Made by a program: the position numbers and the translations under genes
DNA from: Thalassospira profundimaris
GTDB taxonomy: Bacteria > Pseudomonadota > Alphaproteobacteria > Rhodospirillales > Thalassospiraceae
Assembly: GCF_003326755.1 (NCBI RefSeq)
Contig: NZ_JPWH01000003.1
Coordinates: forward strand, 62,001-126,000
DNA: 64,000 nt
Direction: 5' to 3'
In this document: one piece after another, positions 36,190-45,685 of the stretch
Layout of the letters: each line of letters starts with the position of its first letter
How positions within the stretch are numbered: the stretch's first letter is position 1
The notes under the pieces: model-generated
What the model was told of the DNA's origin: nothing
Seen by the model: the letters and a program-made list of their open reading frames with translations, nothing else
The model's database searches: none

Positions 36190-37563
36190 TTACAGAAACG
36201 CATCCTGAAACCCATAGGCCGCATAGGCCAGCCAGCGATATTGGCGGCGTAATCCCGGTAACGGGATTTTTTGGGGCGGAATGCTCATGACGGGTCCAAT
36301 ATCGCTTTGGCTGATTTTGCCGGTCATCAGGTCTGCCAGCATTTCGCCGGCATAGCTGGCAAGGGCAACACCGTTGCCGTGATAACCAAGCGATGCCCAT
36401 AACCTTTGATACCCGTCAACCCGGCCGACAAATGGACGGCGCGATTGAGATAAACAAACAAGGCCATTCCAGTGATGGGTAATGTCCACCTTTTGCCAGG
36501 CGGGAAACATGCTGTGGAACTCTTTTACCAGGGCTTTGCGGGCCTTGATTTGACCTTCGGGCGAGGCACTTAACCCGCCACGTCCGCCAAACATGAAACG
36601 TCCGTCGGGAAGTTTGCGAAAATAATGCAGCAAAATGCGCGTGTCGTAGGCCATCATATCGCTCTGCCAGCCCTGTTCGGCCAGTTCGCCATCGGTTAAC
36701 GGGCGTGTTACCAATATGCCGGAAATTACCGGCAATAACCGGCCTGCCAGCCATTGTGGCATGTTTTCAGCACTATATCCGTTTGTTGCGATAATGGCCT
36801 GTTGCGCGGTTATTTTGCACTGTGGATGATGTAGGGTAACCCCGGTTGCATCTTCGGTAATGGCGCCGATTTCGGCCTGTTCAAAAATCTGAACACCTGC
36901 CGCGAGGCAGGCTTTATGCAGTGCGGCAATATATTTATAGGGATGCAGGCCAAATCCGGCTTTGACATGCAAGCCACCGGCGACGCCGTAGACACGCAGG
37001 CCCATGTCAGTTAGCGATTCTTTGTTGTGAAACGTCGTTTCAATGCCTGCAAAATATTTAAGTTCCCGGGCTTCTTCATGCAGGTCTTTTATGCGGGATT
37101 CTTTATGGGCCAATACCATTTCGCCCACTGAATGGCGATCAACATCCGCCCCCCATGCGTCAATGCGTTGTGCGGCGAGGTCAATAGCCGCCATTTGGTG
37201 GCGGGCAAACTGGCGGCTTGCGTCTTCGCCAAACCGTTTTGCCAGCGCATGAAATGACAGCATTGATCCGCCAAGGCAGCAGAACCCGCCATTGCGCCCC
37301 GATGCACCCCATCCCGGGCGTCCGGCATCCAGTACCACAACCGACCGACCGGCCTGGGCCAGTTTGAGGGCGGCTGAAAGGCCGGTATATCCGGCACCGA
37401 TAACCGCTATTTCCGCTGTGATGTTGCCGCCGTCGGGCAGGGTTTGACAAGCGGGTAGAGGGCCAACACTTTCGGCCCAAAAGCTTTTGGGCAGGGCAGG
37501 GGCATGATAAGCGTCGGGTTCGTACAAACGTTTCAGGGAACGGGATGTATGTGTGTGGGGCAT
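36190..37563 (-). CDS. FAD-dependent oxidase, PuuB-like
   Basis: 457 residues. EIAVIGAGYTGLSAALKLAQAG (about residues 50-71) followed by VVLDAGRPGWGASGRNGGF is the FAD site of gamma-glutamylputrescine oxidase-like proteins; GLVCLSQSRRPFVGRVDG and GYHGNGVALASYAGEMLADL are conserved in the family. Likely oxidises a gamma-glutamyl or free polyamine. It is co-directional with the putrescine-type aminotransferase upstream, but a terminator-like hairpin lies between them. The start has no strong ribosome site. Confidence 0.8.
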   Translation of the reverse strand: MPHTHTSRSLKRLYEPDAYHAPALPKSFWAESVGPLPACQTLPDGGNITAEIAVIGAGYTGLSAALKLAQAGRSVVVLDAGRPGWGASGRNGGFCCLGGSMLSFHALAKRFGEDASRQFARHQMAAIDLAAQRIDAWGADVDRHSVGEMVLAHKESRIKDLHEEARELKYFAGIETTFHNKESLTDMGLRVYGVAGGLHVKAGFGLHPYKYIAALHKACLAAGVQIFEQAEIGAITEDATGVTLHHPQCKITAQQAIIATNGYSAENMPQWLAGRLLPVISGILVTRPLTDGELAEQGWQSDMMAYDTRILLHYFRKLPDGRFMFGGRGGLSASPEGQIKARKALVKEFHSMFPAWQKVDITHHWNGLVCLSQSRRPFVGRVDGYQRLWASLGYHGNGVALASYAGEMLADLMTGKISQSDIGPVMSIPPQKIPLPGLRRQYRWLAYAAYGFQDAFL

Positions 37564-37640
37564 GTGCTGGTCTTGGTTGGCGGTGGATGACGTTGCGCAT
37601 TATGTGGTGGTAACGGTGATAGCGATAGTGCCAAAAGAAA

Positions 37641-37670
37641 CGCCCGGCACAATCTGAACCGTGCCGGGCG
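37641..37670 (-). terminator. Terminator after the putrescine-type aminotransferase gene
   Basis: CGCCCGGCAC at 37641-37650 and GTGCCGGGCG at 37661-37670 form a perfect 10-bp stem; on the minus strand it is followed by TTTCTTTTGG. It lies 33 bp after the aminotransferase stop and separates it from the FAD oxidase gene. Confidence 0.7.
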
Positions 37671-37702
37671 TATCGCAAAGCGGAGAATGGGGTGAATGAA
37701 AC

Positions 37703-39073
37703 TTACATCATGCCAATTTTTTTGGCAGTGGCATCAAAGGCCGCACGGGCGCGTTTGACAAGTTCGTCCACTTCATCATGCGAAATGACCAAAGGCGGCG
37801 ACAGAACCATACGGTCCCCGCAGGCGCGCATGATCACACCATTTTCAACACAGAAATCACGGCAAATCGTGCCCACGGTTCCCGGTTTCTCAAAACCCTT
37901 GCGGGTCTTTTTATCGGCAACCAGGGGCATGCCGGCGATCAGGCCGACACTTTCAACCGCGCCAACCAGCGGGTGATCTTCCAGTGTTGCCAGCTTTTTG
38001 CGGAAATAGGGGCCAATGTCATCGCGGACCCGTTCGATCAGTTTTTCCTCGCGAAGGATGCGGATATTTTCCAGCGCCACAGCTGCCGATGCCGGATGGC
38101 CGGAATAGGTAAAGCCGTGGGTGAATTCACCACATTCATTGATCAGAACATCTGCCACACGGTCGCCAACCATGACGGCGGAAATCGGCAGATAACCCGA
38201 TGACATGCCTTTTGCCATTGGCATCAGGTCCGGTTTGATGTCGAATGTGTCGGAGCCGAACCAGTTGCCAGTGCGGCCAAAACCACAAATGACTTCATCG
38301 GCCACCAGCAGAATGTCGTATTCGTTACAAATACGCTGAATTTCCGGCCAGTAGGTTGATGGTGGAATGATCACACCACCGGCCCCCTGGATTGGCTCTC
38401 CGATAAAGGCGCCAACTTTGTCCGGGCCAAGTTCCTTTATCTTTTCTTCCAATTGGCGGGCAACAAGCAGGCCGAATTCCTCGGGGCTGTGATCACCGCC
38501 TTCGCCATACCAGTAAGGCTGGTCAATATGCACGACATTGGGCAGCATCGGCCCTCCCTGCGCGTGCATCCCGGCCATGCCCCCAAGCGAGGCACCGGCC
38601 ACGGTTGAGCCGTGATAGGCATTTTTGCGGCTGATGATATAGTTTTTGTCGGCCTTGCCTTTCAGGTTCCAGTATTGGCGCACCATGCGAACAACCGTGT
38701 CGTTGGCTTCGGACCCGGAATTGGCATAAAAAACATGGTTCATATGGACTGGCGTAATTTCGGCCAGTACCTTTGAAAGTTCGATAACCGGTTCGTGGGC
38801 ACACTGGAAAAAGTTGTTGTAGTAGGGCAGTTGCAGCATTTGCTTGTAGGCGACTTCTGCAAGTTCCCGGCGTCCATAGCCGACATTGACACACCACAGC
38901 CCGGCCATCCCGTCAAGGTACCTTTTGCCTTCGCTGTCTTCGATGAAGACACCGGACGCCCCGGTGATAACACGGGTGCCGCGTTTGTTCAGGTCTGCGG
39001 TATCGGTAAAGGGGTGAATATGATGTTGCTGATCAAGGTTTTGCCAAAAGGTGGTTTTTTCAAGCTGATTCAT
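37703..39073 (-). CDS. spuC: Putrescine/omega-amino acid aminotransferase (SpuC type)
   Basis: 456 residues, class III aminotransferase. YANSGSEANDTVVRMVRQYW (about 116-135) binds the PLP phosphate, GEPIQGAGGVI and ADEVICGFGRTGNWFG contact the ring, and Lys288 in MPMAKGMSSGYLPISAV is the Schiff-base lysine; HPFTD near the N-terminus is typical for the SpuC/pyruvate-dependent branch. Converts putrescine to 4-aminobutyraldehyde using pyruvate. CAGGAG precedes the start. Divergent from puuA. Confidence 0.85.
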   Translation of the reverse strand: MNQLEKTTFWQNLDQQHHIHPFTDTADLNKRGTRVITGASGVFIEDSEGKRYLDGMAGLWCVNVGYGRRELAEVAYKQMLQLPYYNNFFQCAHEPVIELSKVLAEITPVHMNHVFYANSGSEANDTVVRMVRQYWNLKGKADKNYIISRKNAYHGSTVAGASLGGMAGMHAQGGPMLPNVVHIDQPYWYGEGGDHSPEEFGLLVARQLEEKIKELGPDKVGAFIGEPIQGAGGVIIPPSTYWPEIQRICNEYDILLVADEVICGFGRTGNWFGSDTFDIKPDLMPMAKGMSSGYLPISAVMVGDRVADVLINECGEFTHGFTYSGHPASAAVALENIRILREEKLIERVRDDIGPYFRKKLATLEDHPLVGAVESVGLIAGMPLVADKKTRKGFEKPGTVGTICRDFCVENGVIMRACGDRMVLSPPLVISHDEVDELVKRARAAFDATAKKIGMM

Positions 39074-39391
39074 GACGGCTCCTGACGGTGTAACAGGTCA
39101 CTGTTGTCCGAAATGTTGAACGTTTGATAAGAGTGTTCGTTTTTTTGAACACCAATGCAAGAAATAATTTTTGCCGGACTTGCAACGTATCGAGGGCCGA
39201 TTTGGGCCAGTATTTTTTGAATGAATGCGCTGCGGGCTGTTTTGAAAGGGTAAAAGTGATATAAAGTCAAATTATGAATTGAACGATATATTGAACGACA
39301 TAGTGATCCGGGGCTTGACCGTTTTGATGCGGCGCGGCACGATGAGGGCACTTTGATACAAAATGAACAGCCGTGCAGGGAGTATTTGACG
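39074..39391. promoter_or_regulatory. Divergent spuC/puuA control region with TTGAAC repeats
   Basis: 318 bp with no gene. TTGAAC occurs at 39116, 39145, 39280 and 39292; the last two lie in ATTGAACGA direct repeats 12 bp apart (39278-39286, 39290-39298). GTGTTC-N8-GAACAC forms a dyad at 39133-39152. ATATATTGAAC at 39286-39296 differs by one base from the core of the E. coli PuuR site as I recall it (ATATAATGAAC). Likely the target of the PuuR-like regulator at 40804. Confidence 0.6.
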
Positions 39392-40771
39392 ATGAACAAA
39401 TCGTTCGTCGAAGATGGTAGGGTCGAAGCCCAACGTTTTTTTGAAGCCAATCCCGATATTGAACTGGTTGAGCTATTGCTCCCGGATATCAATGGTGTTT
39501 TTCGCGGCAAACGCGTTACGAAAAACAAGTTTCTTAAAAGCTATGCCGAGGGCATTAACATGCCCGGTTCGGTTTGCCTCGTCGATATTACCGGGGACAA
39601 CCCGGAAGGTACCGGTCTTCTTTGGTCCAGCGGGGACCGGGATAATGTTGCCAAACCCATTCCGGGCACACTCCACCGGGTTCCTTACGGGGAACAGGCG
39701 CTCGCCCAGGTGATGGTGTCGCTCTATGATCTTGACGGCAACCCGTTTTTTGCCGATCCGCGCAATGTTTTGCAGGGTGTTGTGGATCGTTTGGCGGCCG
39801 ATGGCTATTTTCCGACCGTGGCGCTGGAACTGGAATTTTATCTGGCCGATCAGAATGAAACCGGGCGGCCGATTCCTCCTGCTCCGCTTGATGGCAGCTA
39901 TGCTTCGGATGGTATTCAGGTTTACGGGCTTCAGGAAATCGAGAATTTTGACCGCGTTCTGCATGAAGCGGTCAGTGAATTGAACCGGCAGGGTATTCCA
40001 GCCGATACAATTGTGGCCGAAGCCGGACCGGGGCAGTTTGAAATCAATCTGGGGCATGTCAATGATCCGATGCTGGCCGCAGACCATGCCATGCAGTTAA
40101 AGCGGGTTGTGAAGGGCATTGCCTGGGACCATAAGGTGACAGCAACCTTTATGGCGAAACCCTATTCGGACCAGGCGGGGAATGGCCTGCATATCCATGT
40201 CAGCCTGCGGGATGCGGAGGGCAATAACGTTTTCAGCCCGAAAGAGGATGAAGAGGTTTCCGACCTTCTGAAAAACGCGATTGGCGGTTTGCAGGCATCG
40301 ATGTTTGAAAGCATGGCGATTTTTGCCCCCAATCCGAATTCCTATCGCCGGTTCCAGAACAAGGCCTATGCGCCGATGTCGCCGAACTGGGGGCTGAATA
40401 ATCGCACGGTCGCCTTGCGTGTTCCGGCGGGCAATGCCAATGCCGCACGGGTGGAACACCGTGTCTCCGGGGCGGATGCCAACCCTTATCTCGTATTGGC
40501 GTGTGTTTTGGCCGGTGTGCATCACGGGCTTAAAAACAGGCTGGACCCCGGCGAACCTGTTGAAGGCAACGGATATGAGCAACATAACGGTCGCATTGTG
40601 CCGCGCAGCATGATTTCGGCACTGGATCATTTTACCAATGGAGAAATTGTTCGCAAATATTTGGGCGAACAGTTTGTCGAGGTTTTTGATGTGTGCCGAC
40701 GCGCCGAATATGACGAGTTTTTTGCCGAGGTGACGCCGCTTGAACATCGCTGGTACCTGGATGCTGTTTGA
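39392..40771 (+). CDS. puuA: Gamma-glutamylpolyamine synthetase (glutamine synthetase family)
   Basis: 459 residues from ATG 39392 (AGGGAG upstream). Glutamine synthetase fold: N-terminal beta-grasp with ELVELLLPDINGVFRGKRV, then LELEFYL and EAGPGQFEINLGHV (metal Glu and His), KPYSDQAGNGLHIHVS (ATP and substrate), and PANGNA/NAARVEHRVSGADANPYL. PuuA joins glutamate to putrescine. It is divergent from spuC and followed by the regulator, aldehyde dehydrogenase and agmatinase genes, all in the same direction. PuuD, the gamma-glutamyl-GABA hydrolase of the E. coli route, is not in the window. Confidence 0.85.
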   Translation: MNKSFVEDGRVEAQRFFEANPDIELVELLLPDINGVFRGKRVTKNKFLKSYAEGINMPGSVCLVDITGDNPEGTGLLWSSGDRDNVAKPIPGTLHRVPYGEQALAQVMVSLYDLDGNPFFADPRNVLQGVVDRLAADGYFPTVALELEFYLADQNETGRPIPPAPLDGSYASDGIQVYGLQEIENFDRVLHEAVSELNRQGIPADTIVAEAGPGQFEINLGHVNDPMLAADHAMQLKRVVKGIAWDHKVTATFMAKPYSDQAGNGLHIHVSLRDAEGNNVFSPKEDEEVSDLLKNAIGGLQASMFESMAIFAPNPNSYRRFQNKAYAPMSPNWGLNNRTVALRVPAGNANAARVEHRVSGADANPYLVLACVLAGVHHGLKNRLDPGEPVEGNGYEQHNGRIVPRSMISALDHFTNGEIVRKYLGEQFVEVFDVCRRAEYDEFFAEVTPLEHRWYLDAV

Positions 40772-40803
40772 CGCCATCCAGGCCCGGCGCCAGGAAAAAT
40801 AAA

Positions 40804-41352
40804 ATGAGCCAAAAGGTTGGAGACCGTCTGAAAGCCATTCGGAACATGTATGGTTTGTCACAACGTGAACTTGCCCGGCGGGCCGGGGTGACAAACAGTA
40901 CCATTTCCACCATCGAGCAAAACCGGGTCAGCCCGTCGGTTGATTCGCTGGCCAAGGTTTTGCAGGGCATTCCGATATCGATGATCGATTTTTTCACCAT
41001 CGATATCGAGAATGGCGAAGAGATATTTTTTAAAGGCGAGGATCTCGTTGAACTTTCAGACGGCACTATGTCGATGCGGCTGGTGGGGGCAACCCGGAAA
41101 GACCGCCAGCTTCGCGTGCTGCATGAAATTTACCCGGTTGGCGGTGACACCGGCAGCAAGTTGATCGTGCAAAAAGGCGAGGAGGCCGGTGTTGTCGTTC
41201 GTGGCAAGCTGGAAGTTATTGTCGGTGAGCGCGCGCAGGTTTTAAGTGCCGGTGATGCCTATTATTTCAATGCTGAAATCCCGCATCGTTTTCGCAATGC
41301 CGGCGATGTCGAATGTGAAGTGGTAAGCGCGGCAACGCCGCCGTCATACTGA
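40804..41352 (+). CDS. puuR: XRE-cupin transcriptional regulator, PuuR-like
   Basis: 182 residues from ATG 40804 (AGGAAA upstream). HTH at about 10-60 (LKAIRNMYGLSQRELARRAG and NSTISTIEQNRVSPSVDSL), then a RmlC-like cupin domain (EAGVVVRGKLEVIVGERAQVL, PHRFRNAGDVECEVVS). This XRE-cupin layout and its place in a putrescine-gene cluster match PuuR. Lies 32 bp after puuA and 65 bp before the dehydrogenase. The cupin domain probably binds putrescine. Confidence 0.82.
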   Translation: MSQKVGDRLKAIRNMYGLSQRELARRAGVTNSTISTIEQNRVSPSVDSLAKVLQGIPISMIDFFTIDIENGEEIFFKGEDLVELSDGTMSMRLVGATRKDRQLRVLHEIYPVGGDTGSKLIVQKGEEAGVVVRGKLEVIVGERAQVLSAGDAYYFNAEIPHRFRNAGDVECEVVSAATPPSY

Positions 41353-41417
41353 ATTCATAATTTTGCGCAAGCAGGATAGGGCACATTGATGACCCGGACC
41401 TGCCAAAGGAGTATCCC

Positions 41418-42923
41418 ATGACGACTGCTCTGAATTTTGACGCCCTGAAATCGCAGGCCAGCAGCCTTGATTTTCGCAATAAGGCATTTATCAATGGTGC
41501 CTATGTCGATGCGCTTTCAGGCAAAACCTTTGATTGCATCAGCCCGCGCGATGGATCGGTCCTGACCAAAATTGCCGAATGCGACAGTGCGGATGTTGAT
41601 CGTGCGGTTGTGGCAGCCCGCACCGTTTTTGAAAAGGGAAGCTGGTCGGAAGCATCGCCGGGTACACGCAAGGCGGTGATGATGAAATTCGCCGATCTGA
41701 TGGAAAAACACGCCGCCGAACTGGCCCTGCTGGAAAGCCTGGATATGGGCAAACCCATCACGCTTGCCGTGCGGGATGACATTCCTTTGTCCTACAAGTG
41801 CATTCGCTGGTATGCGGAAGCGATTGACAAGGTTTATGACGAAATCTCGCCGTCTGATCCGCGTTCTATCGGGATGATCACGCGCGAGCCACTAGGTGTT
41901 GTTGCCGCCGTGGTGCCCTGGAACTTCCCGTTGATGATGGCGGTCTGGAAGCTGGGACCGGCATTGGCAATGGGCAATTCCATTATTCTGAAACCGGCCG
42001 AGCAATCATCCCTGACGGCATTGCGGGTGGCGGAACTGGCTGTTGAGGCAGGCATCCCCGAAGGTGTGTTGAATGTTGTGCCGGGTTTTGGCCCGACGGC
42101 GGGCAAAGCGTTGGGTCTGCATGAAGATGTTGATTGTGTAACCTTTACCGGGTCGGGTGAAGTGGGCAAGCTGTTCCTGCAATATTCGGGGCAGTCTAAT
42201 ATGAAGCGCGTCTGGCTGGAATGCGGCGGTAAAAGCCCGAATATTGTGCTGGCGGACTGCCCGGACCTTGACGCGGCAGCCGAAGCCGCCGCCGGGGGTA
42301 TTTTTTATAACCAGGGCGAGGTTTGCACGGCGGGGTCGCGCCTGATTGTGGAAGAGACGATCAAGGACGAATTCATCGAAAAGGTGATTGCCGCAGGCAA
42401 AGCCATGCAGCCGGGCGACCCGCTGGACCCCAAAAGTGAAATGGGTGCCATTGTTGATGAAACCCAGATGAACCGTGTTTTGGGTTACATCGAAAAAGGT
42501 CAGTCTGAGGGGGCGGCTGTTTCCCTTGGTGGTAATCGTGTTCGCACCGAAACGGGGGGGTATTATGTTGAGCCGACCGTATTTGATGGTGTGACCAATG
42601 CCATGACCATTGCGCGTGAAGAAATTTTTGGCCCGGTCCTGTCGGTGATTTCTGTTGCCGATTGGCAAGAAGCGGTTAAAACCGCGAATGACACGCCCTA
42701 TGGGTTGGCAGCAGCCGTTTGGACGCGCGATATTAACAAGGCGCATCTGGCGGCCCGTAAATTGCGCGCCGGTCTGGTGTGGGTCAATTGCTGGGATGGC
42801 GGGTCGATCACCATGCCATTTGGCGGATATAAACAGTCTGGCACCGGCCGTGACCGGTCGCTGCACGCACTGGATAAATATTGTGAAATCAAGTCGACCT
42901 GGATTGCACTGGGCGACGCCTGA
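41418..42923 (+). CDS. puuC: Aldehyde dehydrogenase (gamma-glutamyl-aminobutyraldehyde type)
   Basis: 501 residues, AGGAG before the ATG. LECGGKSPNIVLADCPDLD holds the catalytic Glu, NQGEVCTAGSRL the catalytic Cys, and VPWNFPLMMAVWKLGPAL the coenzyme-binding strand. It belongs to the broad NAD(P) aldehyde dehydrogenase group that includes PuuC. In this cluster it oxidises the aminoaldehyde formed by spuC or PuuB-like oxidases to GABA or its gamma-glutamyl form. Specificity not provable from sequence. Confidence 0.82.
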   Translation: MTTALNFDALKSQASSLDFRNKAFINGAYVDALSGKTFDCISPRDGSVLTKIAECDSADVDRAVVAARTVFEKGSWSEASPGTRKAVMMKFADLMEKHAAELALLESLDMGKPITLAVRDDIPLSYKCIRWYAEAIDKVYDEISPSDPRSIGMITREPLGVVAAVVPWNFPLMMAVWKLGPALAMGNSIILKPAEQSSLTALRVAELAVEAGIPEGVLNVVPGFGPTAGKALGLHEDVDCVTFTGSGEVGKLFLQYSGQSNMKRVWLECGGKSPNIVLADCPDLDAAAEAAAGGIFYNQGEVCTAGSRLIVEETIKDEFIEKVIAAGKAMQPGDPLDPKSEMGAIVDETQMNRVLGYIEKGQSEGAAVSLGGNRVRTETGGYYVEPTVFDGVTNAMTIAREEIFGPVLSVISVADWQEAVKTANDTPYGLAAAVWTRDINKAHLAARKLRAGLVWVNCWDGGSITMPFGGYKQSGTGRDRSLHALDKYCEIKSTWIALGDA

Positions 42924-42945
42924 GATATGAAAGGGCGGGATTGAA

Positions 42946-43914
42946 ATGAGCAGCAGTACCGGCGTTATTGATACCAAAGGCGGCGATAACGCCTTTACCG
43001 CGAAATCCGTGCATCAGAATACCAGTGAACCGATGTATTCCGGTGCGTTGTCCTTTATGCGTCGCCGTTACAGCCGGGATCTGGACGGGATTGATGTGGC
43101 GGTTACGGGGGTGCCCTATGACCTTGCAACATCTTCGCGCCCGGGCACGCGCCTGGGCCCGCAGGGGGTGCGTCGTGCCTCGGCCCATCTGGCATGGGCG
43201 CCACACTTCCCGTCTGGCCGCGATATTTTTGGTGAATTGGCGGTTATTGACTATGGCGATATGGTGATTGATCCCGGTCATCCGGAAAAACTGCCCGAGA
43301 TGATCGAAGATCATGCCCGGACGATTGTGCAGTCCGGCGCAAAGATGCTGACGATTGGCGGCGATCATTTCGTCACCTATCCAATTCTGAAGGCGCATGC
43401 CGAGAAATATGGCGAAGGCATTTCCCTGATCCAGTTTGATGCCCATTCCGACACCTGGGAAGATGACGGCGAGCGTATCGATCATGGCACCATGTTCTGG
43501 CATGCGGCCCAGAAGGGTATCGTGGATCCGTCGAAATCCATTCAGGTGGGTATTAGGACCCATAATGACTCGACGCATGGCTTTAACATTTTGTACGGGC
43601 CGGATGTACAATCCATGTCGGTTGCCGAAATTGTCACCCGCATCAAGGAAGTGGTTGGCGACCGCCCGGCTTATATCACCTTCGATATTGATGGGCTTGA
43701 CCCGTGTTACGCGCCAGGAACCGGCACGCCGGTGCTGGGGGGCTTGACGACGCATCAGGCGGTGTCAATCCTGCGCGGGCTTGAAGGCATCAATCTGATT
43801 GGCAGTGATGTGGTCGAGGTCTCTCCGCCCTTTGATGTGTCGGATATTACATCGCTGGCGGGCGCGACAATGGCGTGGGAAATGCTTAATCTTCACGCGG
43901 CCAATAAGAAATAA
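42946..43914 (+). CDS. speB: Agmatinase (ureohydrolase family)
   Basis: 322 residues. The binuclear manganese ligands are all present: GGDH (Asp, His141), DAHSD (Asp165, His167, Asp169) and FDIDGLDP (two Asp). Arginase-family agmatinases hydrolyse agmatine to putrescine and urea, and the PLATSSRPGTRLGPQG-like loop (DLATSSRPGTRLGP) supports agmatinase over arginase. It is the last gene of the puuA-puuR-puuC-speB run and feeds putrescine into it. GGCGGGA upstream of ATG. Confidence 0.87.
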   Translation: MSSSTGVIDTKGGDNAFTAKSVHQNTSEPMYSGALSFMRRRYSRDLDGIDVAVTGVPYDLATSSRPGTRLGPQGVRRASAHLAWAPHFPSGRDIFGELAVIDYGDMVIDPGHPEKLPEMIEDHARTIVQSGAKMLTIGGDHFVTYPILKAHAEKYGEGISLIQFDAHSDTWEDDGERIDHGTMFWHAAQKGIVDPSKSIQVGIRTHNDSTHGFNILYGPDVQSMSVAEIVTRIKEVVGDRPAYITFDIDGLDPCYAPGTGTPVLGGLTTHQAVSILRGLEGINLIGSDVVEVSPPFDVSDITSLAGATMAWEMLNLHAANKK

Positions 43915-43941
43915 TTGTCAAACTTTCGGGCGATGCGTTTC

Positions 43942-43983
43942 AAAACGACCGGTATCCGGGTAGGATGCCGGTCGTTTTATTTT
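43942..43983 (+). terminator. Terminator after agmatinase
   Basis: AAAACGACCGGTAT at 43942-43955 pairs with ATGCCGGTCGTTTT at 43965-43978 (one G-T pair) and is followed by ATTTT. Ends the polyamine operon. Confidence 0.8.
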
Positions 43984-44004
43984 ACGCGAACACAGGATGT
44001 TGAC

Positions 44005-44589
44005 ATGGAATCTGTATCGATCTCGCTTTTGACGATTTGTGGTATCGAGGAACTGCCCGATCATGCTGAACGCAAAGTGACGCATATCCTGTCTATCCTG
44101 GATCCGGAAAGGCCAGACCCCGAAACGTTTGGGGCATATACGCCGCATGAACGGACTGTTTTGCGCTTTCACGACATTATCGAGGATCGTCCGGGGATGG
44201 AAATGCCGCGTCGGGACCATGTTGAAAAGGTTCTGGCCTTTGGCGAAGAATTGGCAAAATCCTGTGATTTGCGTGAAGACGGACATTTGCTGGTACATTG
44301 TCATATGGGGGTTTCGCGCTCTACTGCGTCGATGGTGATGTTAATGGCGCAGGCCCAGCCGGAAGTTTCCGAAGATGACCTGTTCAAGCGCCTGGCAGTC
44401 ATTCGCCCGCAAGCCTGGCCGAACTCGGTAATGATTGCCTATGCCGACGAATTGCTGGGCCGTGACGGGCGTTTTACCGAGGCGCTGCGCCGTCATTACG
44501 GTCGCCAGATTGAACGTGATCCGTATTTTGTAACCTGGATGACCGAACTGGGGCGGGCGCGCGAAGTGGATATGGCGGTTTCATCGTAA
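44005..44589 (+). CDS. Dual-specificity/tyrosine phosphatase-like protein
   Basis: 194 residues from ATG 44005 (CAGGAT upstream). The signature VHCHMGVSRST contains the CX5R loop (Cys of HCHMGVSR) that carries the catalytic cysteine and arginine; FHDI, 30 residues before it, provides the usual general-acid Asp. Such small proteins dephosphorylate tyrosine, phosphoserine or sugar phosphates. It lies between the agmatinase terminator and the sugar kinase and is probably independent of both. Confidence 0.82.
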   Translation: MESVSISLLTICGIEELPDHAERKVTHILSILDPERPDPETFGAYTPHERTVLRFHDIIEDRPGMEMPRRDHVEKVLAFGEELAKSCDLREDGHLLVHCHMGVSRSTASMVMLMAQAQPEVSEDDLFKRLAVIRPQAWPNSVMIAYADELLGRDGRFTEALRRHYGRQIERDPYFVTWMTELGRAREVDMAVSS

Positions 44590-44725
44590 AGGAATGCCGT
44601 ATTTGCCCTGTTAATACCGCGATTGGCTTTTTGTTTGCGGCAGGGATTGAATCGATTAAAAGAGGGCAGTCCCACACCGGAAACGTACAGGTCGGTAATA
44701 CCGGCGAAACAAGCGGAGAACGTAT

Positions 44726-45685
44726 ATGACGGCAAAAGCAGTTTGCCTTGGCGAGTTGTTGATTGATTTTGTGCCAACGGTGACAGGGACAGGTCTTGCA
44801 GATGCGCCGGCCTTTGCCAAGGCCGCCGGAGGTGCGCCGGGCAATGTGGCGGTTGGTTTGCAACGGCTGGGCATTGAAACCGGGTTCATTGGCAAACTGG
44901 GCGATGATGCCTTTGGGCACTTTTTGGTGGATACTCTGAAAGCCGATGATGTGGACACGTCGGGCATTGTTTTGACCAAGGAAGCCCTGACAGGCTTGGC
45001 GTTTGTGTCCTTGCGCGCAGATGGTGAACGTGAATTTTCATTTTATCGTTCTCCGTCGGCCGACATGCTTTTGTCGGTGCCGGATCTTGATGTGGATATG
45101 CTCAAAGGATGCGAGCTGTTTCATTACGGCACTCTTTGCATGATTGACGATGATCCGCGTGAGGCGACTCTACGTGCTATCGAGATCGCGCGCGAGGGTG
45201 GGGCGATGATTTCATGCGATCCCAATCTGCGTTTGCCGTTATGGCCCTCGGCCGATCGCGCCCGCGAGATTTTGCGCCTTGCCATTTCAAAGGCTGATAT
45301 TGTCAAAATCTCTGATGACGAAGTTACCTTTTTGACGGGCGAAGAAGATCATCAAGCGGGTTTGAAACAGCTTTGGTGTGATCACTGGAAGTTGTGTATC
45401 GTCACGATGGGGTCAAAAGGCAGCCGTTATTACACCCGCGACTGGAATGGCTTTGCCGAACCGTTTAGTGTGACGTCGGTGGATGCCACCGGTGCCGGTG
45501 ACGGTTTTACGGCCGGGTTTTTATCCCGCCTGCTCAAAAATGCCGATTTGCTGTCTTCGGCGGAACAGGTGGGGGCTGCCTGTCGTTTTGCAAATGCGGT
45601 GGGGGCCCTGACGGCAACCAAACGCGGGGCAATTAACGCCTTGCCAACAGAAACAGAGGTCCTGGTCTTTATGGCTGAGGCCTGA
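44726..45685 (+). CDS. PfkB family sugar kinase, fructokinase-like
   Basis: 319 residues. GGAPGNVAVGLQRLG (about residue 33-47) and DATGAGDGFTAGF (about 253-265) are the two PfkB signatures; the catalytic Asp is in the latter. SCDPNLRLPLWPS resembles fructokinases. It phosphorylates a hexose, probably fructose, and lies 129 bp before pgi, which fits interconversion of fructose 6-phosphate and glucose 6-phosphate. GGAGA precedes the ATG. Confidence 0.83.
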   Translation: MTAKAVCLGELLIDFVPTVTGTGLADAPAFAKAAGGAPGNVAVGLQRLGIETGFIGKLGDDAFGHFLVDTLKADDVDTSGIVLTKEALTGLAFVSLRADGEREFSFYRSPSADMLLSVPDLDVDMLKGCELFHYGTLCMIDDDPREATLRAIEIAREGGAMISCDPNLRLPLWPSADRAREILRLAISKADIVKISDDEVTFLTGEEDHQAGLKQLWCDHWKLCIVTMGSKGSRYYTRDWNGFAEPFSVTSVDATGAGDGFTAGFLSRLLKNADLLSSAEQVGAACRFANAVGALTATKRGAINALPTETEVLVFMAEA

